Shown here piece by piece: positions 45,513 through 53,589 of a DNA stretch of 64,000 bases. Source of the stretch: Echinicola shivajiensis (lineage in GTDB: Bacteria; Bacteroidota; Bacteroidia; Cytophagales; Cyclobacteriaceae); assembly GCF_018642165.1 (NCBI RefSeq), contig NZ_JAHHZM010000001.1:496001-560000 (forward strand). The letters run 5' to 3'. Position 1 is the first letter of the stretch; each line of letters opens with the position of its first letter. The translations under genes were made by a program, and so were the position numbers. The notes beneath the pieces are model-generated. The model saw only the letters and a program-made list of their open reading frames with translations, was not told the origin of the DNA and did no database searches.

Positions 45513-46838
45513 ATGGATGATTTATTAGCTGCTAGATCTCAAATGGCGCTTTCATTGGGCTTTCACATTATTTTTGCCTGTATCGGAATGATCATGCCGT
45601 TTTTGATGGCCATTTCTCATTACAAATACCTAAAAACCGGAAAAGAAAAGTACAAAACCCTGTCCAAGGCCTGGAGTAAAGGTGTAGCTATTTTCTTTGT
45701 AACCGGAGCGGTTTCTGGAACAATGCTTTCCTTCGAGTTGGGGTTATTATGGCCTGAGTTTATGAAGCACGCTGGCCCAATATTCGGAATGCCTTTTTCA
45801 CTGGAGGGAACAGCCTTTTTTATAGAAGCCATTGCTTTGGGTTTTTTCCTCTATGGTTGGAATAAATTCAATCCTTGGTTCCATTGGTTTACAGGAGTAG
45901 TAGTTGGTATTAGCGGATTGGCATCTGGTATTTTGGTCGTATCCGCTAATGCGTGGATGAATTCCCCAGCTGGCTTTGATTTTGTGAATGGTGAATATAT
46001 TAATATTGACCCAATCGCTGCTATGTTCAATGATGCCTGGTTTACACAGGCCTTGCACATGGTCTTAGCTGCATTTGTGGCCACCTGTTTTGCAGTGGGA
46101 GGCATACATGCTTTTATGCTGATAAAAGGCAAAAATAAAGAAATCCACAAAAGTGCTCTCAAAATTGCCTTGACCATTGGAGCGATAGCAGCCATATTAC
46201 AACCTCTGAGCGGAGACCTTTCTGCCAAAGACGTTGCACAAAGACAACCCGCCAAACTTGCTGCGATGGAAGCTCATTTTCACACAGAAGAAAAAGCACC
46301 ATTGATCATTGGCGGCATTCCTGATGAAGATAGCCAAACAGTAAAATATGCCATTAGAATCCCTGGAGCACTTAGTTTTTTGGCTCATGGGGATTTTAAT
46401 GCTGAAGTTACCGGGCTGGATCAAATCCCAAAGGACCAACATCCTCCTGTACTGATCACCCATTTTGCTTTCCAAATCATGGTAGCCTGCGGGACCTTGT
46501 TAATGATAGTTGGCATAAGTTGGTTATTTGGAGAATGGAGAAAGAAAAACTATATCTACTCTAACAAATACTTATGGCTATTGGCTTTGATGACACCTCT
46601 AGGCTTCATTGCTGTTGAAGCAGGATGGTTTGTCACGGAACTGGGCAGACAACCTTGGATACTCTATGGAATCATGAGGACCAGTGAAGCAGTTACTCCC
46701 ATGCCTGGTATAGTTTATTCCTTTATCTTATATGCTGCAATTTATTTATCATTAACGGCTATAGTCACATTATTATTGATCAGGCAAATCAATAGTCTAG
46801 ATAAAGACCAAGACCTCTCACTTCCTCTAAATCAGTAA
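45513..46838 (+). CDS. cydA: Cytochrome bd quinol oxidase subunit I
   Basis: Membrane oxidase that transfers electrons from menaquinol to oxygen at low oxygen tension. 441 residues with about nine membrane helices. Heme ligands are visible: His18 (b595), His182 in ALHMVLAAF and Met323 in FQIMVACG (b558). The conserved Glu98 and Glu105 of the proton path and the GRQPW motif are present. The Q-loop (about 232-310) is short, as in the cyanide-insensitive type. A GGAGGA stretch at 45482 lies 26 bases from the ATG, too far to be a ribosome site. Followed by cydB after 4 bases. Confidence 0.96.
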   Translation: MDDLLAARSQMALSLGFHIIFACIGMIMPFLMAISHYKYLKTGKEKYKTLSKAWSKGVAIFFVTGAVSGTMLSFELGLLWPEFMKHAGPIFGMPFSLEGTAFFIEAIALGFFLYGWNKFNPWFHWFTGVVVGISGLASGILVVSANAWMNSPAGFDFVNGEYINIDPIAAMFNDAWFTQALHMVLAAFVATCFAVGGIHAFMLIKGKNKEIHKSALKIALTIGAIAAILQPLSGDLSAKDVAQRQPAKLAAMEAHFHTEEKAPLIIGGIPDEDSQTVKYAIRIPGALSFLAHGDFNAEVTGLDQIPKDQHPPVLITHFAFQIMVACGTLLMIVGISWLFGEWRKKNYIYSNKYLWLLALMTPLGFIAVEAGWFVTELGRQPWILYGIMRTSEAVTPMPGIVYSFILYAAIYLSLTAIVTLLLIRQINSLDKDQDLSLPLNQ

Positions 46839-46842
46839 AAAC

Positions 46843-47862
46843 ATGCTTTACGTTGTTATTGCTTTTTTGTACATATCCATTCTTTTCTACCTTCTTTTTG
46901 GAGGGGCTGATTTTGGTGCAGGAATCATTGAACTTTTCACAAAGGATTCCAAAAAAGAACAGACCAGATTATTGACTTACCAAGCTATTGGCCCTATCTG
47001 GGAGGCCAATCATATGTGGCTAATTATTGCTATTGTTATCCTATTTGTGGGATTTCCCGAAATATATGCCACCGTTTCCGTATACCTTCACATCCCACTT
47101 TCCTTATTATTGATTGGAATCATCGCCCGTGGAACAGCCTTTATCTTCAGGCATTATGATGCAGTAAAGGATCATTTCCAAAAAATATACAATGTGATAT
47201 TTGTTTATTCCTCCTTTATGACTCCATTATTTTTAGGGATTTTAGCAGGAACTGTAATATCAGGAAGAATAGATCCCAATGCTACTGATTTTGTTTCTGC
47301 TTATATTTATCCTTGGCTAGCTATATTCCCCATTTCTGTAGGAATATTTACAGTGGTCATCTGTGGTTTGCTCGCTGCCATCTACCTTATTGGAGAAGCC
47401 AATACTGTGGAAGACAGGGAAATATTTAGAAAAAAAGCACTTAGAATGAATTTGCTCACTGTTATAACTGGAGGTTTGGTTTTTCTTGCTGGGGAAATGG
47501 AAGGGCTCTCTTTGATCCATCAATTATTACAGCATCCATTAGGATTAATAGCCTTAATAGCTGCCACACTTTCACTGCCTTTCACTTGGGTTCAATTAAA
47601 AAAACATAAAGTAAACAGTTTAAGAATCATCACAGGATTTCAAGTTACCCTGATTTTATTTACCCTTTTCAGTAGTCAGTATCCAGATTTCATTCGTATG
47701 AAAGGCGCAACATTGACACTTGAAAATGCTGCTGCAGGACCTGCCACTTTAAGCAGCTTGGCTATTGCATTACTTGTTGGGAGTATTTTCATTTTGCCAG
47801 CCTTGTTCTACTTAATTTACAGTTTTCAAAAAACTCCATATAAAATTGAGGAACACTCTTAA
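46843..47862 (+). CDS. cydB: Cytochrome bd quinol oxidase subunit II
   Basis: Second subunit of cytochrome bd. 339 residues, about eight membrane helices. Family motifs GGADFGAGIIELF and GPIWEANHMWLI lie near the N-terminus. Translationally close to cydA. No small third subunit (CydX-like) could be seen in the following 250 bases. Menaquinone genes directly upstream suggest a functional cluster of quinone synthesis and quinol oxidation. Confidence 0.95.
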   Translation: MLYVVIAFLYISILFYLLFGGADFGAGIIELFTKDSKKEQTRLLTYQAIGPIWEANHMWLIIAIVILFVGFPEIYATVSVYLHIPLSLLLIGIIARGTAFIFRHYDAVKDHFQKIYNVIFVYSSFMTPLFLGILAGTVISGRIDPNATDFVSAYIYPWLAIFPISVGIFTVVICGLLAAIYLIGEANTVEDREIFRKKALRMNLLTVITGGLVFLAGEMEGLSLIHQLLQHPLGLIALIAATLSLPFTWVQLKKHKVNSLRIITGFQVTLILFTLFSSQYPDFIRMKGATLTLENAAAGPATLSSLAIALLVGSIFILPALFYLIYSFQKTPYKIEEHS

Positions 47863-47934
47863 TTTTACGAAAGTCCCCATTCCCTTTACTTTTTACACTT
47901 ATTTACATTAAAACAACAAAATTCACCATAATAT

Positions 47935-47965
47935 AGGTGTATATACCTGAAAATGTATTCAGGTA
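47935..47965. repeat. Overlapping inverted repeats downstream of cydB
   Basis: AGGT-N6-ACCT (47935-47948) overlaps TACCTGAA-N6-TTCAGGTA (47944-47965). No T-run follows, so it is not a classic terminator. In the 257-base gap before the 48120 gene it could be an operator or attenuating hairpin. The core GTATATAC also occurs in a palindrome at 51450-51461. Confidence 0.5.
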
Positions 47966-48119
47966 ATTATACGCTATTTATATAGTTAATTATTAATGAC
48001 TTTTGATCTACAAGATTGAGTACATGGACCAATTGGTACTTATAGTTTTCCGGAAAATATTTTTGCCCAAGACGTTAGGGCGTTAAGCTAAATTTTTATC
48101 AATAAAAACAATTCAAGTC

Positions 48120-49556
48120 ATGCCAGATCAAAATTCAAAAATGCTACAGGCGATCTATGATACGCTTTTTAGTGCATATACCAATCCTCCAAAAGGAGTA
48201 GACTCTCCCGCAACCAGCCAAGCTGACCAAACCTACCTTAGCCTTAACTGGCCAGGCCAACAAATTGACATTGGACAGTTTGCAAATCCCTTTAGCCCAA
48301 ATAATCCGGAAGGAAGTATGGAAGCGGTGGAGAATTTTTCTGCTTTGGTAGATAATTTACTATCCATAAACCCTATTTCAAGTCCAAATGGCAATAGGTT
48401 GACCATGGTATATGAAACCACTGTCAATGCACAAGTAATCCCACCTCCAGAGGATCCAAAAGCCAAAGAGGCATACAATAAAGCATTTAATTTTCTGCAC
48501 ACTGATGGTGTTACCTATAATGATGAAGGTAAGGCTGTAAAAGTAAAGGTCGACTCACCAGTTTACAGTAATTACAAAAGAAAATTGAAAGCCTATAATG
48601 ATGCAGTGGTTACTTTGATGTCAAATTATTTTCAATATGACATGTCAAATCCAGCAGACCAAAGAAAATTTGCATTAATCGGCCCCACATATCAATCTGC
48701 AGTTAAGTCAGCTTATGAGGACCTGGTTAATGCCCAACAAACAAAAGTCGAGGATATGCTCGCTATATTGGCTCAGTCCTCTAACAACCAAGTTGGAGTA
48801 GCCTTCAAGCAGGCAAGAGAAACTTTTGAAGGTTACAAAAGGGCTGGAATTACCGATCCCAATAAATCATGGTATCCAACCTACGCCATGCCCGCCAACT
48901 GGTTTGCTCCTGGAGCAGCAGAGGAATGGACTGAAGTGACAATCAATTCCAATGAAATCCATACCTCTGAGCATTCTGATTTTACTAAAATAAGCGCTGG
49001 AGGAAAAGCAAGTTGGGGATTATGGAATGTGGGTGGAAGTTTTGATAAAGAGGACAGTCACCGTTCAATGTCAAGCAACACAAGTAATCTTAAGGTTTCA
49101 TTCAAATTTTGTAGGATCATGATTGACCGGCCATGGTATAATAATCTCCTGTATTCGATGAAAGGCTGGAACCTAGGTGAAGCTTATGAGCCGGGAGGGT
49201 TATCCAATGGAACAAGGAATCAGGATTTAAACACTCCTTTTCCACTGCTACCTACCTCATTCATTGCGGTGAGAGATTTGAAAATATCTGCAGATTTTTC
49301 CCAAGAGGACTCTTCCCTGATAGAAAGCAAGTTAAGTACCTCTGCCAGCTTTGGTTGGGGTCCGTTTTCCATCAGTGGATCCTATTCCACTGGAAATACA
49401 GACAAAAAGTTTAATTCTCGATTTGATGGAAGTACAATTTCAAATGACGGGCTTCAGATCATTGGTTGGGTAAATAACATTGTTCCTTTTGCCCCGCCAA
49501 AAGGAAATTCGTCCAAAGAAGAGAAAAAATCCAGTGCCGAAGCCATTGAAAAATAG
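48120..49556 (+). CDS. Unknown soluble protein A with two beta-hairpin-like insertions
   Basis: I do not recognise a characterised family. 478 residues, no signal peptide, lipobox or membrane helix. The N-terminal part (1-75) contains NPFSPNNPEGSMEAVENFS; a mainly helical region spans about 110-245; then WYPTYAMPANWF (251-262), followed by a beta-rich C-terminal half. That half shares VSFKFCRIMIDRPWYNN (about 326-342), GLSNG, PFPLLP and GLQIIGWVNN with the next gene. Residues about 271-323 and 391-441 are Ser/Thr/Gly-rich alternating strands, each with an A-S-(W/F)-G...G-S-(F/Y) centre; the paralogue lacks both. The ATG at 48120 is clear. It stands after cydB and is followed by a hairpin and its paralogue. 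Confidence 0.85.
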   Translation: MPDQNSKMLQAIYDTLFSAYTNPPKGVDSPATSQADQTYLSLNWPGQQIDIGQFANPFSPNNPEGSMEAVENFSALVDNLLSINPISSPNGNRLTMVYETTVNAQVIPPPEDPKAKEAYNKAFNFLHTDGVTYNDEGKAVKVKVDSPVYSNYKRKLKAYNDAVVTLMSNYFQYDMSNPADQRKFALIGPTYQSAVKSAYEDLVNAQQTKVEDMLAILAQSSNNQVGVAFKQARETFEGYKRAGITDPNKSWYPTYAMPANWFAPGAAEEWTEVTINSNEIHTSEHSDFTKISAGGKASWGLWNVGGSFDKEDSHRSMSSNTSNLKVSFKFCRIMIDRPWYNNLLYSMKGWNLGEAYEPGGLSNGTRNQDLNTPFPLLPTSFIAVRDLKISADFSQEDSSLIESKLSTSASFGWGPFSISGSYSTGNTDKKFNSRFDGSTISNDGLQIIGWVNNIVPFAPPKGNSSKEEKKSSAEAIEK

Positions 49557-49617
49557 CGCTGGGATTTCAGGGAAATCAGTGCTGATCGATTCAACAATCA
49601 TTTTTAATAATTTGACT

Positions 49618-49645
49618 AAAATACGGTTCACGTGAGCCGTATTTT
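49618..49645 (+). terminator. Hairpin between the two paralogues
   Basis: Near-perfect palindrome: AAAATACGG / CCGTATTTT arms around TCACGTGA with one T-G pair, followed by TACTTTTTCT. It looks like a terminator for gene A or a partial attenuator before gene B. It starts 61 bases after the stop of A and ends 28 bases before the likely ATG of B. Confidence 0.7.
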
Positions 49646-49673
49646 ACTTTTTCTCACCTTAACCTATTTCGAT

Positions 49674-50831
49674 ATGTCTATTTTCAACGATTCGTTTTTC
49701 CAAAAACAATTGGAAAACCTTTTGATTTCAGGTTTTTCCCAAGGATCTTTTAATGGAACAAGTGGGAATGAAATCCAATTTTTATTCTCCTGGCCACCTG
49801 AAACTTTAAATGAAAAAGAATACAATAATCCTTGGACAGCTAATAATCCCAATGGCTTAATGTCCTCCACTGAAAATATTTCAAGATTGGTGAACCCAAT
49901 TCCCTTCATAAGCAACCTATTCACTCCTAGTGCCAATACAGTAGAGGATGTTTACGGAAATTTGATTCTATCAGCCAATATTACTGACCAAAGTGATGGT
50001 AGCAATTCAATAAAAAAAGAAGTCGGTCAAAACTTTAGTGCATTTCAGGATATTTCTGGTGCTGCATTAACTACTGTCAAACCCAAAACAAAAAATATCA
50101 AGGATAAATTAAACCTTTACCAAGAGCGAGAATCTATTATTGAACTAGAAAGAAAAATATCAATCGATATCGCCAACAAGATAATATCAGGAAACCCGTC
50201 AAGGAAAACTATCCAGTCAAACCAAACCGCACTTCAATCATTGGTAAAAAAACTTTCTCCCATACATGAAGAAGCTTCTGCTAGTTTTTTAGCAGGAAGC
50301 ATCAAGCAAATCAACTCATCACAAAAATCTTCCGTTCCAAAAGAGAATCTCAGCAATTCCGATCTTTCCTTGGCTGGCAAAACCTTTTACAATGCTAAGA
50401 ACCAATTTGAGACCACTTCCTTAAGTAGTACGATAAACCCTACATCAACCTATCACCCTTCCTATATCATCCCCAATAACTTTGCAGATGAAACTGCTGA
50501 TCAGGAATGGCCTGTGCTCAGTACTATCCTTAAAGACAGTAAGCAACAGGATATAAAAGTGAGTTTTAGCTATACAAGAGCAGACATCAGCCGCCCTTGG
50601 TTCATGGGGTATTTAATGTCAATGCAAGGCTGGTCACTTAATGGGCAATCGCCAGGATGGCTTTCCAATGGATCAAAAATTAATAACCCAGGAATTTTCC
50701 CACTTTTAACATTGTCCCTATTAGTATGTAGAAACATGAAAATTACTGGGCCTAACAGTAATTATGAAGCCAATGGATTACAGATAATTGCAAGATGCTG
50801 TCAAGTAACCCCGAAAATGGCTCCGGATTAA
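49674..50831 (+). CDS. Unknown soluble protein B, paralogue of the preceding gene
   Basis: No characterised family recognised. From the ATG at 49674 it has 385 residues; a GTG at 49632 is open, but it lies inside the hairpin and adds 14 unmatched residues. It aligns with gene A along its length: NPWTANNPNGLMSSTENIS against the N-terminal motif, YHPSYIIPNNF against YPTYAMPANWF, VSFSYTRADISRPWF against VSFKFCRIMIDRPWY, GWLSNG, FPLL and GLQIIARC. The helical middle diverges strongly. The two hairpin-like insertions of A are replaced by short turns (about 15 residues instead of 54, and 9 instead of 53). No signal peptide. It ends 1 base before the converging gamma-carbonic anhydrase stop. Confidence 0.83.
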   Translation: MSIFNDSFFQKQLENLLISGFSQGSFNGTSGNEIQFLFSWPPETLNEKEYNNPWTANNPNGLMSSTENISRLVNPIPFISNLFTPSANTVEDVYGNLILSANITDQSDGSNSIKKEVGQNFSAFQDISGAALTTVKPKTKNIKDKLNLYQERESIIELERKISIDIANKIISGNPSRKTIQSNQTALQSLVKKLSPIHEEASASFLAGSIKQINSSQKSSVPKENLSNSDLSLAGKTFYNAKNQFETTSLSSTINPTSTYHPSYIIPNNFADETADQEWPVLSTILKDSKQQDIKVSFSYTRADISRPWFMGYLMSMQGWSLNGQSPGWLSNGSKINNPGIFPLLTLSLLVCRNMKITGPNSNYEANGLQIIARCCQVTPKMAPD

Positions 50832-50832
50832 T

Positions 50833-51348
50833 TTATTCCTCCTGATACCACTTGGAATATACCGGGTAGTTTCTTGCTGTTCTTGCAATAACCTCCATCA
50901 TTTCTGGACCAATATCTTTTACTTTTTTAGCAGGCATACCTGCATAAATACTGTTTTCCTCAACGACAGTTCCTGCTAAAACCACTGCGCCTGCTGCGAT
51001 AATTGCTCCACTATTTATGATTGCATTATCCATCACAATCGCCCCCATTCCTATTAATACATTATCATGGATAATACATCCATGCACGATGGCATTATGA
51101 GCTATGGAGACATTATTTCCGATATATGTCCCTGCCTTTTGGTAAGTACAGTGAATAACAGCACCATCCTGAATATTCGTATTGTTCCCAATTCTAATTT
51201 CATGCACATCACCACGCACTACCGCATTGAACCATACAGTACAATTATCGCCCATTTCAACATCCCCTACCACTGTTGCATTATCCGCCAGCCAGCATTC
51301 TGAACCCATTTTGGGCGTTTTCCCATTTATTTTTTTTAACAAAGCCAT
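50833..51348 (-). CDS. Gamma-class carbonic anhydrase family protein
   Basis: 171 residues, left-handed beta-helix of hexapeptide repeats. The three zinc ligands of the family are present: His66 (GAVIHCTY), His84 and His89 (SIAHNAIVHG). YGMP-type ending AGMPAKKVKDI is conserved. It resembles YrdA/CaiE-like proteins, whose carbonic anhydrase activity is often weak or undetected. Cytoplasmic. It converges with gene B and diverges from the YceI gene. Confidence 0.92.
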   Translation of the reverse strand: MALLKKINGKTPKMGSECWLADNATVVGDVEMGDNCTVWFNAVVRGDVHEIRIGNNTNIQDGAVIHCTYQKAGTYIGNNVSIAHNAIVHGCIIHDNVLIGMGAIVMDNAIINSGAIIAAGAVVLAGTVVEENSIYAGMPAKKVKDIGPEMMEVIARTARNYPVYSKWYQEE

Positions 51349-51412
51349 AATTTTCTCCTAAACAATCAAATTCAATTCCTCGTTATATTTAAAATCAAAT
51401 CTAGTTTTTTCA

Positions 51413-51461
51413 TTTGACAATGAACCTTTTTTACTAATTTTAAATTTACATGTATATACAT
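51413..51461 (+). promoter_or_regulatory. Candidate promoter and palindrome before the yceI-family gene
   Basis: TTTG (51413), 18 bases, then TAATTTTA (51435-51442) resembles the Bacteroidota promoter with a spacer one base short. A perfect 12-base palindrome ATGTATATACAT at 51450-51461 lies at the predicted transcription start, where a repressor could act. Confidence 0.4.
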
Positions 51462-51492
51462 CAAATTTGACACATAATAAATTTAAACAACT

Positions 51493-52215
51493 ATGCATTT
51501 AATTAAGACAACCGGATTATTACTAGCAGGAGCATTATTAGTTGCGTCTTGCGGTCAAAAAGGAGGGACAGTAGAAACCTCTGGAGCCAAAGAGGTAGCT
51601 CAAGCCACAGGAAAAACGATCAGCGTAAATGGAGCTGAAAGTAAGGTTTTATGGACAGGTTACAAGCCAGCTGGAAAGCATTATGGTATCATCCCTGTGA
51701 CAAGCGGAGAAATCAGCTTAGAAGGTTCTGACATCACCAGTGGTGAATTCACCTTTGATATCACTGCCCTAGAAATTCATGACATGGAAAAAACGGAAGA
51801 AAGTTACGGAAAACTTCATGGACATCTTCAGTCACCAGACTTCTTCGATGCTGCTAACTATCCAAAAGCAACTTTTGAGGTAACCTCAGTTGAACCATTC
51901 TCTGCTAATCCTGAAGTTGAGGACAAAGAAGAGTTCAAAACTGATTATACTCCTAAATTATTAAGTGAACAAATGGTAGATGAACCTACTCACTGGATCA
52001 GTGGTAATCTTACCATGAGAGGTACAACCAAGAATATCAAATTCCCTGCAGCGATTAAAATTGAAGGTGACGCAGTTTCTGCTAAGGCCGGATTTAACAT
52101 TGACAGAACCGATTGGGGATTATCATATGGTGACGAAAGCACCGCAGTTGACAAAGCTAAAGACAAATTCATTTACAATACTGTAAATGTGGGCTTTGAA
52201 ATTAAAGCGAACTAA
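51493..52215 (+). CDS. YceI-family lipoprotein
   Basis: 240 residues with a lipoprotein signal (lipobox VASC, Cys20) and a YceI lipocalin-like beta-barrel that binds isoprenoid or other hydrophobic ligands. Visible family pieces: SKVLWTGYKPAGKHYGIIPV near the start, SGEFTFDITALEI, HLQSPDFFDAANYPKATFEV, and ISGNLTMRGTTKNI. The ligand is not readable; menaquinone-like polyprenyl molecules are only a possibility. Anchored in the envelope; whether it faces the periplasm or the surface is unknown. Followed by a terminator. Confidence 0.9.
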   Translation: MHLIKTTGLLLAGALLVASCGQKGGTVETSGAKEVAQATGKTISVNGAESKVLWTGYKPAGKHYGIIPVTSGEISLEGSDITSGEFTFDITALEIHDMEKTEESYGKLHGHLQSPDFFDAANYPKATFEVTSVEPFSANPEVEDKEEFKTDYTPKLLSEQMVDEPTHWISGNLTMRGTTKNIKFPAAIKIEGDAVSAKAGFNIDRTDWGLSYGDESTAVDKAKDKFIYNTVNVGFEIKAN

Positions 52216-52237
52216 TATTAGTTAACCGCAAATAAAT

Positions 52238-52270
52238 AAAAGAGGAATTCCACGGAGTTCCTCTTTTTTT
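52238..52270 (+). terminator. Terminator after the yceI-family gene
   Basis: Stem AAAAGAGGAATTCC / GGAGTTCCTCTTTT (one T-G pair) followed by a T-run. Confidence 0.88.
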
Positions 52271-52295
52271 ATGTCCTTTCCCTTATTTTTGGTGC

Positions 52296-53537
52296 ATGAA
52301 AGGAAAGAAAAGAAAGGAATATCCCCTCCAACCAGGATTATTGGAAAAGGCCGTTTCATGGGCCTGCGAAAACCACCTTTTTCTTTCTTACCATAATCAC
52401 AATAACATCCAATATCCTAAGAGAGGATTTGAGCACATTTTATATGCAGGGAATACTTCCATAAACTGGCATGAATTGGATAGCTTTCCTGGACCAAAAG
52501 CGGGTATTTTTAGTTATGATTTAAAAAACAAATTTGAAAGACTCCAAAGTGACAATCCTGCTTTTGTAAGTTGCCCAGAAACTTTAGTATTCTTGGCCGA
52601 CTTAAGCATTTCCTTTAATGAGAAAGAAATGATCGTTCGGCATGACGATCCAAATTCGATAATGGAGCAAATCCATCAATTTCAAATCCCCAACCAAATC
52701 ACAAAAATCAACAGAATAATTACTAACACCTCTAAAGAAGACTATATTCAAAATGTAAAAAACATTCAAAATCACATCCTAGAGGGAGACATTTACGAGC
52801 TCAATTACTGTATCGCGTTCAAAGCCCAATTTGAATCACTTGATCCTCTATCTGTATTTTGGAAACTTCAGGATCTGTCCCCTATGCCTTTTAGTAGTTT
52901 TTTCAAAGCTAAGGAGCAATACCTAATTGGAGCCTCCCCCGAAAGGTTTATAAAAAAAGAAAACTCAAGAATTACTGCTCAGCCTATTAAGGGAACCATA
53001 AAAAGAGGGCTAACAAAAGAAGAAGACCTACAGCTCCAGGAAGAATTGAGGAACAGTGAAAAAGAAAAAGCTGAAAACCTTATGATAGTTGACTTAATGA
53101 GGAACGACCTTGCAAGAATATCTGTCCCTGGGACTGTTCAGGTAGAGGAACTTTTCGGCATCTATCCTTTCAAACAAATATCCCAAATGATCTCTACCCT
53201 ATCTTCCACACTTAAGGAAAAGACAACATTTGATCAAGTCATTTCGCATACCTTCCCTATGGGCAGTATGACGGGTGCGCCCAAAATTAAATGTATGGAA
53301 TTGATAGATAGGTATGAAAACTTCAAAAGGGGCTGGTTCAGCGGAGCAGTAGGCTATATCAAAGAAAATGGTGATTTTGATTTAAGCGTAATTATCAGAA
53401 GTATCATTGTAGACAAGAATACAAATCAATTGTTTTTTGCTGCAGGAAGCGCCATTACATACGATGCAAATCCGGAATATGAATTTGATGAATGCCATTT
53501 AAAAGCAAGCACCATTTTTAAGGTGCTTGGAGAATAA
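52296..53537 (+). CDS. pabB: Aminodeoxychorismate synthase component I
   Basis: Converts chorismate to 4-amino-4-deoxychorismate for folate synthesis. 413 residues. The chorismate-binding domain is complete: GDIYELNYC, ASPERF, QPIKGTIKRG, DLMRNDLAR, HTFPMGSMTGAPK and AITYDANPEYEFDE. Lys232 in PIKGT is the nucleophile that marks PabB; anthranilate synthase has PIAGT. The N-terminal domain is shorter than in E. coli. PabA and PabC are not adjacent. Together with menF it is the second chorismate-using enzyme in the window. Confidence 0.92.
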   Translation: MKGKKRKEYPLQPGLLEKAVSWACENHLFLSYHNHNNIQYPKRGFEHILYAGNTSINWHELDSFPGPKAGIFSYDLKNKFERLQSDNPAFVSCPETLVFLADLSISFNEKEMIVRHDDPNSIMEQIHQFQIPNQITKINRIITNTSKEDYIQNVKNIQNHILEGDIYELNYCIAFKAQFESLDPLSVFWKLQDLSPMPFSSFFKAKEQYLIGASPERFIKKENSRITAQPIKGTIKRGLTKEEDLQLQEELRNSEKEKAENLMIVDLMRNDLARISVPGTVQVEELFGIYPFKQISQMISTLSSTLKEKTTFDQVISHTFPMGSMTGAPKIKCMELIDRYENFKRGWFSGAVGYIKENGDFDLSVIIRSIIVDKNTNQLFFAAGSAITYDANPEYEFDECHLKASTIFKVLGE

Positions 53538-53589
53538 AACATCACATAACTTCAATCCCCCTGGACCTCAAAAGACAACTGCAAAAGTA

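Noticed and set aside
48120-50831. Calling the paralogue pair a toxin or pore former
   Set aside because: The hairpin-like insertions are suggestive, but no known toxin motif, secretion signal or immunity gene is visible. Kept as a hypothesis only.
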